A program made the position numbers and the translations under genes. A stretch of DNA of 64,000 bases from Pseudomonas brenneri (GTDB lineage Bacteria > Pseudomonadota > Gammaproteobacteria > Pseudomonadales > Pseudomonadaceae), in contig NZ_VFIL01000010.1 in the NCBI RefSeq assembly GCF_007858285.1, positions 1-64,000 on the forward strand. The letters run 5' to 3'. Below the pieces are notes generated by a model. That model made no database searches. It saw only the letters and a program-made list of their open reading frames with translations, and was not told where the DNA came from. Within the stretch, counting starts at the first letter, position 1; each line of letters starts with the position of its first letter. Shown piece by piece: positions 55,124 through 63,782 of this stretch.

Positions 55124-55564
55124 ATGCAAGGACCTTCGCGAAAAATTCTTCAAGCCATCCTCTATGAATCAATCGCTGTTGCGGTGCTATCGCCCAGTAT
55201 CTCGTTGATATACGACGAAGGCCTGGCCCATGCGGGTGCGCTGTCGTTGATGTTATCTGTATGCGCGCTGCTGTGGAACGTGCTGTTTAACTACGCTTTT
55301 GAATGCTGGGAAGCGCATCAGCCACAGCGTACTCGCACGTTGGGCAGACGTTTACTCCACTCACTGGGTTTTGAGGGCGGGCTAGTTCTACTCTTGGTAC
55401 CACTGGTGGCATGGTGGCTGGAGATTTCTTGGTGGGCTGCACTGGTCACCGATCTGGGGCTGTTCGTTTTCTTCTTCTTTTACGCGCTGGCGTTTCAGTG
55501 GGTCTTCGATAAAGTGTTTGATGTACCAAAGTCCGCGCAGGGGGAAGTTTCGGTTAACCCATAA
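55124..55564 (+). CDS. PACE-family efflux protein
   Basis: A 146-residue membrane protein with four helices. RKILQAILYESIAV near the start and the similarly placed LGRRLLHSLGFEGGLVL in the second half are the paired motifs of PACE (bacterial transmembrane pair) proteins, including a membrane Glu (E15). Known members export chlorhexidine, acriflavine or polyamines. Substrate here is unknown. Confidence 0.9.
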   Translation: MQGPSRKILQAILYESIAVAVLSPSISLIYDEGLAHAGALSLMLSVCALLWNVLFNYAFECWEAHQPQRTRTLGRRLLHSLGFEGGLVLLLVPLVAWWLEISWWAALVTDLGLFVFFFFYALAFQWVFDKVFDVPKSAQGEVSVNP

Positions 55565-55614
55565 TCCGCGCGCAATCCCGATTAGCCAACCTGTGACAGC
55601 ACTAGGATTTGTGC

Positions 55615-56145
55615 ATGAAAAATGCCAGCAAAGCGATTGAGAGCTACATCTTCGGCAAGGACGGAAATCGGCCTGACCTGTTGCAACATGCTTTCAGCCC
55701 AGACGCAACGCTTAACGTGCTAGTGCAGACAAACACCATCCTGTTTCCTCCCAACGTCCAAGGGCGCGAAGCTATTGCTGAAGTACTCGTACGCAGCTTT
55801 AGCCTGCAATATGAGAACGTTTATACATTCTGCTTCGGTGCCCCTCCAGAGCCCGAGGCAAATGTTCATAAGTGCAAATGGCTGGTTGGCATGTCAACAA
55901 AAGCGACTGGAGAGTTGCGTGTAGGCTGCGGGGAATATCATTGGGTCTTTTCACCGCAAAGCGGCCTGGCCATTCAACTGTCCATTACTATCGAACACAT
56001 GTTGGAGTGCCCTTCCCAGCATATGCGCAAGATAATGGATTGGCTTCAAGGTCGCAGCTATCCATGGTGTGAATCGACCGACATGCTTGATTCGGCACCG
56101 CCGCTCACTTGCCTCCAGCCGGTTCTTGTCTACGTTGCTGCATGA
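55615..56145 (+). CDS. NTF2/SnoaL-like fold protein
   Basis: A 176-residue protein starting MKNASKAIESYIFGKDGNRP. The alpha-helical start followed by FSPDATL, GREAIAEVL and beta strands ending in a helix fits the cone-shaped NTF2-like fold. Such proteins are small enzymes or carriers, and no active-site pattern lets me go further. Lower GC than neighbours. Confidence 0.6.
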   Translation: MKNASKAIESYIFGKDGNRPDLLQHAFSPDATLNVLVQTNTILFPPNVQGREAIAEVLVRSFSLQYENVYTFCFGAPPEPEANVHKCKWLVGMSTKATGELRVGCGEYHWVFSPQSGLAIQLSITIEHMLECPSQHMRKIMDWLQGRSYPWCESTDMLDSAPPLTCLQPVLVYVAA

Positions 56146-56219
56146 CCCCTATCGATGTAAACGGATGCGTTTGGCCGATTGCGGACCTCAGGACTAGACA
56201 CGTATGTGAAAACCTCTGC

Positions 56220-56699
56220 TCAGGCCTGGCTGATATCCAGCAATCGAGGCATGGCAATCGCCAGGTAATCCTGCGTATCGAGCACCATCGACGCATCCAG
56301 TCGCCCCGCGTTGAAGGCTATTTCAGCGTAGCCCGTGGTCAAGGCCGGATCGACGATCAATTGAATCCGCTCATCGAAAACAAAAGGAGGGATGGCGCCG
56401 ATCCGGCACCCGGTCAGTTCCATGGCGGTTTCGGCCTTCACCAGCTCGGCTTTTTTCCCGCCCAGGGCTGCTCCGACTTTCTTCATGTCCAGCTTCTGGT
56501 CGCCCGGCAGTATCACCAGTGCATAGGGTCCGGCCTGCCCCTTGAGGGAGCAAAGCATGGCCTTCGCGCCTTGGCCGGGCTCGGTGCCACGGATTTCGGC
56601 GACGCGCGCCGACTGGCCCTCGGCATCGTGCATCAACACCCGGTAGGAGGCTGAGCGGGCATCGAGTAGTGCCACGAGGCGATCGAACATGGGATGCAT
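56220..56699 (-). CDS. YbaK/ProX-type aminoacyl-tRNA deacylase-like protein
   Basis: A 159-residue protein with the editing-domain motifs: LMHDAEGQS.RVAEIRG, AKAMLCSLKG with the conserved Lys, DQKLDMKKVGAALGGKKAELV, and GAIPPF near the end. Relatives remove wrongly attached amino acids from tRNA. Substrate unknown. It begins 16 bases after the TSUP gene ends, so may be in one transcript with it. Confidence 0.85.
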   Translation of the reverse strand: MHPMFDRLVALLDARSASYRVLMHDAEGQSARVAEIRGTEPGQGAKAMLCSLKGQAGPYALVILPGDQKLDMKKVGAALGGKKAELVKAETAMELTGCRIGAIPPFVFDERIQLIVDPALTTGYAEIAFNAGRLDASMVLDTQDYLAIAMPRLLDISQA

Positions 56700-56715
56700 G
56701 TAGTTTTCCTCAGGT

Positions 56716-57474
56716 TTACAGGAGCAGGTCGTAGGACAGTTTGCTGATCAGAATCACCAGTAACACCAGGAATAGAGCCCGGACAAAAGGCACGCCTTTG
56801 TGAACCGCCAGCCAGGTGCCAGTGAGCGCGCCCAGGATGTTGAATGCCGCCATGGGGATTGCGATCAGGTAGAGCACGTTACCCGTCGGAATGAAGAACA
56901 TCAGTGCCGCGACGTTGGTCGCGATGTTCACGAGTTTGGCCGATGCCGAGGCATGAAGAAAGTCGAAGGCGAAGCAGCGGATAAACAGGAAGATCAGGAA
57001 GCTGCCAGTGCCGGGACCGAACAGACCATCGTAGAAACCGATGGCACCGCCGATGACGATCGCCAGCAGTTTTTCCTTGGTACCGATGCGCATGGGTTTG
57101 TGCAGGGCGCCGAAATCCTTTTTCCAGAAGGTGTAGATCGCCATCAGTACAATCAACACCAGCACCGCCGGCCGGATCATCGACTGGGGTACGAACGACA
57201 CCGTGGCGGCGCCGAAGAAAGCCATGACAAAAGCCGCGCAGGCGGCAGGGATCACAAGCCCCCAGTCGATCACCACCTTGCGCACGAAGGACCGGGCCGC
57301 GAATGCGGTGCCGCAGGCGGCCGCGACCTTATTGGTACCCAGCAGCGCCGCCGGTTGAGCGCTGGGTAGCACGTTGAATAGCGCGGGAATCTGGATCAGT
57401 CCGCCGCCGCCCACCGCCGCATCGATCAGGCCGGCGGCGAAGGCGAACACGCAAAGGATGACAATATCGACCAT
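56716..57474 (-). CDS. TSUP-family (TauE/SafE) membrane exporter
   Basis: A 252-residue protein with seven to eight hydrophobic segments and the family's GxGGGLI..P (GGGGLIQIPAL) start. TSUP proteins move sulfur-containing organic anions such as sulfite, sulfoacetate or thiosulfate. It is 4 bases from the oxygenase gene upstream, so the two probably act together. The cargo is unproven. Confidence 0.88.
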   Translation of the reverse strand: MVDIVILCVFAFAAGLIDAAVGGGGLIQIPALFNVLPSAQPAALLGTNKVAAACGTAFAARSFVRKVVIDWGLVIPAACAAFVMAFFGAATVSFVPQSMIRPAVLVLIVLMAIYTFWKKDFGALHKPMRIGTKEKLLAIVIGGAIGFYDGLFGPGTGSFLIFLFIRCFAFDFLHASASAKLVNIATNVAALMFFIPTGNVLYLIAIPMAAFNILGALTGTWLAVHKGVPFVRALFLVLLVILISKLSYDLLL

Positions 57475-57478
57475 GAAA

Positions 57479-58564
57479 TCAGGCTCTGACTATGTAGGGT
57501 TGATGAGGGTCCAGCGGCACCACGCGTGCCGGATCATTGACCCCGAAGACACGCAACATCCAGCGATCACGGCCGTCGTAGCGGGGTGTAAAACCATCCC
57601 GGGCATGCAGGGTTTGCTGGTTCTTGAAGATCAGCATGTCCCCTGGCTGCAGCAGTATGTGGTGCACGACATCGGGATGATTGGCGACGGCGGCGAACAG
57701 TTGGAGGGCAAACCGCGCATTGGCCGAGGTCGCTTCGACACTCGCTTTGTTGTAGCGGCAATACAGGCCATCGGTTGCGCTTCTGTACAGCAAGGGGACA
57801 TTTTCCAGCACATTCCCCTGTTTGCCGAAGGAGGCCGGTCGGCGAACGGTGAAGTTCGGTCGTGACAATTCTTCTTCGACGTAGGCCGGCAGAATGGCCA
57901 GCACCTCGTCAATGGCGACGATGCGCGTCGGCACGTCGAGCTCGCAGCGCAGGCCGGTCAGGGACAGGTACTCCGGACAGGCCGACAACTGCGAGACGGG
58001 TTCGCAGGTCAAAGGCAGGTGAGGATTGTCGACATGCATGTCCAGATCCGCGCGCGAGCCATAGGAGCTCTTTTCGGTCTCTCGCTTGTGCTTGGGCGAT
58101 ACGTGACGGAACACTGTGTCGCTGCTTTCACCCTCGTACGCCAGCGGACGGGTTTGCAGAGTTTGCAGCACGGACAAAATAGCCCCGGCCAGAATCGACA
58201 AGTTCTCGATACCCGGCTCCAGGTCATAGGGCGTGGCCGGCAGTTGCGGGTCCAGCGGCAGCCCCCTGACGATCATCGCCACTTCAGGGGCCTGTGGAAA
58301 ATTGCGTAGCTGCTGGATTTTCTCGGTGCACAGGGCACTTTCCAGCAACAGCCCCAGGGCCGGCATGTGGCGGATACCCGAGGCGCTATCGGTCACGTCC
58401 AGCGATGCCAGACCGGCCTGAAGTGTGCGTTGTTCTTCGAGCGACAGATGAATTTGCGGTATCTCCCGTCGGGTCGAAGTCACTGATTTTTTTTCCAGCC
58501 ATTCATGAACTACTTCATCAACACCCGTTGCGGCTTTCCCGATTACTTCATCCAGTTTCGACAC
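57479..58564 (-). CDS. Fe(II)/2-oxoglutarate oxygenase, clavaminate-synthase/TauD-like
   Basis: A 361-residue enzyme with iron ligands H-V-D in DMHVDNPHLP and the distal His in TLHARDGF, with the 2-oxoglutarate Arg in RWMLRVFG. Layout and motifs match clavaminate-synthase-like amino-acid hydroxylases (VioC, AsnO) better than taurine dioxygenases. I start at GTG 58564, after AGGAG. It is followed by a TSUP exporter and faces a divergent LysR gene, a compact three-gene unit. The substrate may be an amino acid or derived acid; this is inference. Confidence 0.82.
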   Translation of the reverse strand: MSKLDEVIGKAATGVDEVVHEWLEKKSVTSTRREIPQIHLSLEEQRTLQAGLASLDVTDSASGIRHMPALGLLLESALCTEKIQQLRNFPQAPEVAMIVRGLPLDPQLPATPYDLEPGIENLSILAGAILSVLQTLQTRPLAYEGESSDTVFRHVSPKHKRETEKSSYGSRADLDMHVDNPHLPLTCEPVSQLSACPEYLSLTGLRCELDVPTRIVAIDEVLAILPAYVEEELSRPNFTVRRPASFGKQGNVLENVPLLYRSATDGLYCRYNKASVEATSANARFALQLFAAVANHPDVVHHILLQPGDMLIFKNQQTLHARDGFTPRYDGRDRWMLRVFGVNDPARVVPLDPHQPYIVRA

Positions 58565-58673
58565 GTCCTTGCGCTCCTGTTTGCCCCATCCTTGTGGGTT
58601 GAACGGGAAGGTTAACGGAAGGGCCGTTTTTGTGTTGCAATGCCGCGTTGTGAAAAATGCAATGAGGTGGAGA

Positions 58674-59606
58674 ATGGCATTGAATATGTTGGGGGAGCTT
58701 GAAGCCTTCGCGACCGTGGCTCGCAAGCGCAGCTTCGTCGTCGCGGCACGGACTCTGGGGCGCTCCCCCAGTGCGCTGACCCGTGCCGTTCAAGCCCTGG
58801 AGGAAAGTGTGGGGCTCAAGTTATTCAATCGCTCGTCCAATGCCGTGAGCTTGACCGAAGCGGGTGAATGCTTATTGCCCCACGCGTACAAAATGCTCGA
58901 ACTGCAACGCGAGGTGGATGAAGACCTGGCCGGTCTCAGCGGCCTGGCCTCCGGCTGGATCCGTTTTTCCGCCCCCGAGTTTCTCGGACACGGGGTATTG
59001 CCCCGGTTGATCGCGCAATACTGCGAGCGTTATCCAGACGTTAACATCGATGTGATCTTCACCGATGAGATCATCGACCCGGCCAAGAGCAAGCTGGACT
59101 TCTCGATTCGCGGCGCGTTTCCACAATCCAGCGACTTGATCGGCTTTGCGCTCTGGAGTTACTCACGTTATCTGTATGCCAGCCCCGGCTACCTGGAGCG
59201 CAACGGCATGCCCGACTCCATCGAGGCACTGGAGGCACATTCGCTGATCCTGCATACGGCGCCGCGGATTCTCAAGGAGTGGAATTTTCGCAGTGAGGAG
59301 CAGGCCATCAGCTTTCGGGTTCACCCAAAATTCCGTTTCAGCTCCGGTCTGGCGGTATTCCAGGCAGCCCTGGCGGGCGTCGGGATCGCCCGCTTGGCGG
59401 ATTGGATGGCGGAGCCCGAAGTGGAAGCGGGCCGCCTGTTCCGGGTTTGTCCTGAGTACAAGCTCACCTCCAGTAGCGGTGAAAGCCCACAGATGCACGC
59501 GGTGTACCCGGCCGGAAATTTGCCGCTGCGGGTGAAGGCATTGATGGAGATGATCCGTGGCTTAGGTGAAAGCCTGGAATGTAAACGCGGCTCAGCACTA
59601 ATATGA
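58674..59606 (+). CDS. LysR-family regulator of the oxygenase-TSUP unit
   Basis: A 310-residue regulator. MALNMLGELEAFATVARKRSF, with RSPSALTRAVQALEESVG as recognition region. Start at 58674 with AGGTGG upstream; MLGELE at 58686 is also possible. Divergent from the oxygenase gene with about 110 bases between starts. Confidence 0.87.
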   Translation: MALNMLGELEAFATVARKRSFVVAARTLGRSPSALTRAVQALEESVGLKLFNRSSNAVSLTEAGECLLPHAYKMLELQREVDEDLAGLSGLASGWIRFSAPEFLGHGVLPRLIAQYCERYPDVNIDVIFTDEIIDPAKSKLDFSIRGAFPQSSDLIGFALWSYSRYLYASPGYLERNGMPDSIEALEAHSLILHTAPRILKEWNFRSEEQAISFRVHPKFRFSSGLAVFQAALAGVGIARLADWMAEPEVEAGRLFRVCPEYKLTSSSGESPQMHAVYPAGNLPLRVKALMEMIRGLGESLECKRGSALI

Positions 59607-59794
59607 GGTTACGGGTCGTTCCGCCCTGTCCGCTCACTTGGCAATTGATCAGACGCTAATACGCGCAAACCCACCCTCGGCTACCGCAGGCGAGCATCGG
59701 CAAGATGCTCCGCCGAGGATAAAGCCGACATTCAGTCTTATGCCTCAAGCCTTCATAATGATTGCTCCAGACAAAGCGAAAAGTTGATGCCTTT

Positions 59795-60589
59795 ATGTTT
59801 GATCAATATTTGAAACGATGGGAGCTGACCATCGACGGTGATGCTTTCACCTCGCTGAATGGCAATCTACTTCCTGTTCGCTACCACGGCACGCCAGCCA
59901 TGCTCAAAATCTCGCAAGAGCCAGAAGAGCAAGCGGGCAATCGGCTCATGGCTTGGTGGGACGGTCAGGGAGCAGCGCCCGTGTTGGCGCAGGATGGCGA
60001 AGCCTTGCTGATGGAACGCGCGAGCGGCGCGCGCTCACTCATGCACATGGTGAACGGCGGCCAGGATGATGAGGCTACTCGCATTCTTTGTGCTGTGGCC
60101 GGCCGCCTTCACACGCCACGTACAAAACCGGCTCCTGCTTTAGTTCCACTGCTGCAACGGTTCGAAGCCCTATGGGGCGCAGCGGCAACCCACCGAGGAG
60201 TCTTTGAGCAATCTGCAAAAACCGCTCGCGAACTCCTGGATGCCCCGCGCGACGTCGGGGTACTGCATGGTGACATCCACCACGCCAATGTATTGGACTT
60301 CGGCCCTAAGGGCTGGCTCGCTATCGACCCTAAGGGACTGTACGGTGAGCGCGGTTTTGATTTCGCGAATATTTTCTGCAATCCCGATAGCCAAAGCGCT
60401 TTGGCGCCGGGTTGCTTCGCGCGTCGGATCGAAATCGTGAGACAGGCCGGCGACATTGATCACCGCAGGTTATTGCAATGGGTGCTCGCGTGGACCGGCT
60501 TGTCAGCAGCCTGGATGCTCGAAGACGACATTGACCCGACTACCCCGCTTGAGGTGGCGAAGCTTGCAACGTTGGCGCTTGGTTTGTGA
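59795..60589 (+). CDS. Aminoglycoside phosphotransferase-like protein, APH(6)/hydroxyurea type
   Basis: A 264-residue kinase-like protein. The catalytic loop is VLHGDIHHANVL (HGDxxxxN) and the metal site is AIDPKGL. It follows the streptomycin 6-phosphotransferase pattern, with a short N-lobe (PAMLKIS carrying the ATP Lys). Such genes are common near chromosomal mobile elements, but many confer no resistance. Start at MFDQYLKRW. Confidence 0.8.
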   Translation: MFDQYLKRWELTIDGDAFTSLNGNLLPVRYHGTPAMLKISQEPEEQAGNRLMAWWDGQGAAPVLAQDGEALLMERASGARSLMHMVNGGQDDEATRILCAVAGRLHTPRTKPAPALVPLLQRFEALWGAAATHRGVFEQSAKTARELLDAPRDVGVLHGDIHHANVLDFGPKGWLAIDPKGLYGERGFDFANIFCNPDSQSALAPGCFARRIEIVRQAGDIDHRRLLQWVLAWTGLSAAWMLEDDIDPTTPLEVAKLATLALGL

Positions 60590-60669
60590 GTTTTACGGTA
60601 GGGGCCTGTCAGAGTAATTTTCTGTCCGTTTTGGGTGAGTGCAGTTGTTTGATGCCGGCTGCCTCTGGC

Positions 60670-60689
60670 CGATTGTGTTGAAAAAGTCG
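60670..60689 (+). repeat. Left 20-bp inverted repeat
   Basis: Matches 62370-62389 in inverted orientation over all 20 bases. Confidence 0.85.
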
Positions 60690-60829
60690 GATTTTCAGTT
60701 CGCCTGAACTCAGGCACGGCTACCACCGGAGAACCTACTCACCACATTGAGTGGTTTCTCGGCCCTTCGTTGACCTTTGCTGCTCTGTTATTGGGTTGGT
60801 TTGAGGTTTTTTGCTTGGTGCAGGCGCAC

Positions 60830-61822
60830 CTATCCCGTGACCGGTGGCCCTTGAGATGTAAATTTGGCCAGCCGTCGCAGGTTCTGCACCGCGGCGGCCA
60901 GCGTGAACTCATCGGTCGCGCCACTCATGCCACGTAGTCGTAAGCGACCCAATTTCAGGATGCGCTTGAGGTGGGCAAACAACATTTCGACCTTCTTACG
61001 TTCGTGGCGAGAGCGCACGTACTCCGGCGTCGCGGCGATGCGCCGAGCCACATCCCGAGCGGCTTCATGGACGCTGCGAGCGATCTTGCGAAACGTAGTG
61101 TTCGGGCAGCACTTGGCTTTCATCGGGCAGTTCGCGCAGTCGGTTTGCCGGGAGCGGAAGATGATGGTGTTGGCTTTGGTGACGTGCGAACGCTCGTTCT
61201 TGAAGGCTCGCCATTCGCTGCGTAATACGTTGCCGGCTGGGCAGCGGTATTCCTCGGCCTCTTCATCGAGTGCCTCAAGATACTCACGCACGGCGCGGGT
61301 GCTCAGGGCCGGATCGCTCCAGTTGACCGGCTCATCACCCGGTACACCGCGCTGCCAGCTGGCATCCGCCTTGATGATGCTGGCGTCCACGGCAAAGCCT
61401 TCGCCCTTGACCAGGCCGGCGCCCATGCAACGACGCAGCACTTCATTGAACAGCCAGCGAAACAGATCGCTGTCCCGAAAACGTCCGTGTCTATTTTTGG
61501 AAAAGGTCGAGTGATTGGGGACTTCATCTTCAAGGCTCAACCGGCAGAACCAGCGATACGCCAGGTTCAAATGGGCCTCTTCGCACAGCCGACGCTCTGA
61601 GCGAATGCCGTAGCAATAGCCCACAATCAGCATGCGGATCATCAGTTCGGGATCAATCGACGGACGCCCAATCGGGCTGTAAAAATCGGCGAGGTAATGG
61701 CGCAAGTCGCTCAGATCGAGACACCGATCAATGCTACGCAGAAGGTGATTGGCGGGGATGTGATCTTCAAGGTTGAACGAGTAAAACAGTCGATCCTGCC
61801 CACTCGATAACTGTCCCATCAT
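60830..61822 (-). pseudogene. IS1182-type transposase with internal deletion
   Basis: A 330-codon open frame. The N-terminal part (GQDRLFYSFNLEDHIPANHLLR..., FAVDASIIKADA) and the end (EYRCPAGNVLRSEWRAFKN..., Cys-rich zinc-like C..C....C) are those of IS1182-family transposases, normally about 450-480 residues. EYLEALDEE joins directly to AEEYRCPAG, so the middle catalytic block is missing while frame is kept. The DDE triad is therefore incomplete and the protein should be inactive. A GAGAACC ... GGTTTCTC hairpin lies downstream at 60729-60760. Confidence 0.8.
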
Positions 61823-61909
61823 GCTGCGTACGCTCCCGCTGGCCGATGTGTATATTTTGCCGCAAGCCCGGTAGGAGAGCTACTTGCTCAATAAATCGAT
61901 CAAAAACTG

Positions 61910-62320
61910 TCAGTCAAAGAACTCCATACCTGCGTATGGATGGCGCCGACATTGCTCAAGCCGCGAAGCCAGACTGCCGACATGCACTTCCAGTCGGTGC
62001 CCGTCGGGGTCTGAGAAATAAAACGAGTCACCCTCGCTCGAATTGGTTTTCCACTCGATAACGTTCCGTAACCGCAAGCAAACAGTTACTCCTTCAAAAT
62101 CGTCCTGCCCCACCGAAAACGCATAGTGAGTGTAATCAGGGTGTTTTTTCGATGCACAGTTCTCATCGAAAGACAAACAAAGCCAGAGATCGCCAAGGGT
62201 AAGATAGGCCCCCGTTTCCCAGCGAGCAGCCAGCCTAAAACCGAGTAGCCCCACATAAAATTCGATACTGCGAGGAAGGTTCGCAGTCGCCAACGTAAGG
62301 TGATTCAAGCCAGTCAACAT
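61910..62320 (-). CDS. fosA: Fosfomycin glutathione transferase
   Basis: A 136-residue VOC-fold enzyme. MLTGLNHLTLATANL at the start, GAYLTLGDLWLCLSFD, DYTHYAF, WKTNSSEGDSFYFSDPDGHRLEVHVG and PYAGM are diagnostic FosA text; metal ligands His7, His near DYTH and Glu near HRLEVH are present. It adds glutathione to fosfomycin, using Mn2+ and K+. It lies 87 bases upstream of the transposase remnant on the same strand and inside the inverted repeats. Start at 62320 (MLTGLNH). Confidence 0.92.
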   Translation of the reverse strand: MLTGLNHLTLATANLPRSIEFYVGLLGFRLAARWETGAYLTLGDLWLCLSFDENCASKKHPDYTHYAFSVGQDDFEGVTVCLRLRNVIEWKTNSSEGDSFYFSDPDGHRLEVHVGSLASRLEQCRRHPYAGMEFFD

Positions 62321-62369
62321 GAGCACCTATCCAAAACAAGTCGATGAGAGGGGGTGAGCATACCAACGT

Positions 62370-62389
62370 CGACTTTTTCAACACAATCG
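62370..62389 (-). repeat. Right 20-bp inverted repeat
   Basis: Inverted copy of 60670-60689, 50 bases beyond the fosA start. Confidence 0.85.
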
Positions 62390-62546
62390 ACCCGCTGCGG
62401 TCATTCGAGGAGGGTTGCGAACGATCAGTGTGAGACGCGAGCATGCTCCATGCCTAAGATGAACCTCAATTTGACGTATGTTCTGGATTTGCGCCATCAT
62501 CATGACATCAGTAACTGCAAGTTAACGCAGAAGCCATAAATAGACT

Positions 62547-63689
62547 ATGAATAAGACTTTCAACCCAGAACAATATAAATTAATAATAGAGTGCTCCAAA
62601 AAAGAAGACTTTTCAGAATGGAACGATTATGCATCTAAAACCAAAGAAACTATCGATTTGCGAGAGTCGAATCTTGAAGGCATAAAAATTATTGGCGCCA
62701 CCTTCATAAATGCCGATGGCAAAGGCGCAACTTTTTGTGACGCCAACCTAAAGGGTGCAACGTTAGAAGGTGTCAATATGTCCGATTGCATTTTCTTGAA
62801 TGCCGAAATGACCGGTATCAATGCGACTGGATCTATATTTAAAGGATCTATTTTTGACCGCGCGCAACTGGCCAATACTTCCTTCGAAATTTGCAATTTC
62901 GATGAAGCAAGCTTTCAAGGAAGCCGTTTAATTTTAGCCAACTTCTCCAACTCTAGATTTCAAGATTGTAGCTTCTATGCGGCAGACCTCTCGGATGCAC
63001 AATTCCAAGGCGGTGGAAGAAATCCACTTCTAGAGGGGGAGTTGAGATTCAATCTGTGCGGGACAAATTTTTCCAATGCAAAATTTACAACTGGAACTTA
63101 TTTTCATCTTGCAAATGTTTCAAATAAAACAGACTTTAGAACAGTAAGTTTTGAAAGCGCCTGTTACTCTGCTGGCCTTCGTCAAACGCTTCAGTACTGT
63201 AACCGTAGGCATAACTGGGCTGCCTGGTATGAGAAAAACGGAAAAATAAAAAGCCTCCTAGTTAAATTGTTCTGGATGGCATCGGATTATGGTAGATCTC
63301 CACGACAGGTATTAATGTCATTCCTGATCGTGTGCTTGTTCTATGCACTCATTTACTGGCTAATACCTGCATCAACATCGGGGGATGCGGGAAACGATTT
63401 AACTCTAGTTCAGAGCTTGTATTTCTCTGTCGTCACCATGACCACTCTTGGCTACGGAGATATTGCTGCCAACAAATCAAACTGGCTATCTCAGGCGCTA
63501 GTAATAACTCACGTTTTGTTCGGTTATGTCATATTAGGGGCGTTGCTCACGGTATTGTCTAATCTATTCACATCTGACGGTCCTTCAGAGGGGCTGATAA
63601 AGCATCCAAAGAGAGCAGAGGTCCAATTTGCTTTCCATGCTTCTAATGCTGATAAAACTCCGGCAGTGGATGAGACTACTTCGGTTTAG
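62547..63689 (+). CDS. Pentapeptide-repeat / potassium-channel fusion protein
   Basis: A 380-residue protein. Residues about 36-200 are pentapeptide repeats (ESNLEG, DANLKG, GATLEG, ADLSD...), forming a right-handed helix. A membrane helix (about 258-278), a pore loop with TLGYGD (about 303-308, the K+ filter TxGYG) and a second helix (about 325-347) follow: a two-helix ion channel. The gene is far more AT-rich than its surroundings, suggesting recent acquisition. Function of the repeat domain is unknown. Confidence 0.85.
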   Translation: MNKTFNPEQYKLIIECSKKEDFSEWNDYASKTKETIDLRESNLEGIKIIGATFINADGKGATFCDANLKGATLEGVNMSDCIFLNAEMTGINATGSIFKGSIFDRAQLANTSFEICNFDEASFQGSRLILANFSNSRFQDCSFYAADLSDAQFQGGGRNPLLEGELRFNLCGTNFSNAKFTTGTYFHLANVSNKTDFRTVSFESACYSAGLRQTLQYCNRRHNWAAWYEKNGKIKSLLVKLFWMASDYGRSPRQVLMSFLIVCLFYALIYWLIPASTSGDAGNDLTLVQSLYFSVVTMTTLGYGDIAANKSNWLSQALVITHVLFGYVILGALLTVLSNLFTSDGPSEGLIKHPKRAEVQFAFHASNADKTPAVDETTSV

Positions 63690-63696
63690 ATGTATT

Positions 63697-63730
63697 GGGC
63701 GGCAGCTATCGGCCAAAGACGAAATGAAGC
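63697..63730. repeat. Dispersed palindrome family (copy 4, partial)
   Basis: GGGCGGCAGCTATCGGCCAA at 63697, matching the right half of the copy at 50068. Confidence 0.5.
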
Positions 63731-63782
63731 CAGTCAGCACACCTTGTGCTGACAACCCTCTATTTCCTTTTACGAAACGAAC

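Larger units (their letters stand above)
60670..62389. mobile_element. Segment bounded by 20-bp inverted repeats, with transposase remnant and fosA
   Basis: CGATTGTGTTGAAAAAGTCG at 60670-60689 recurs inverted, without mismatch, at 62370-62389. Between them, on the minus strand, are fosA and then an internally deleted IS1182-type transposase. This looks like an IS that gained a passenger gene, or one IS end pair left around a rearranged block. No direct target duplication is visible. Confidence 0.6.

Noticed and set aside
60600..62400. Target-site duplication around the 20-bp inverted repeats
   Set aside because: The bases just outside (TGGC and ACCC) do not match.
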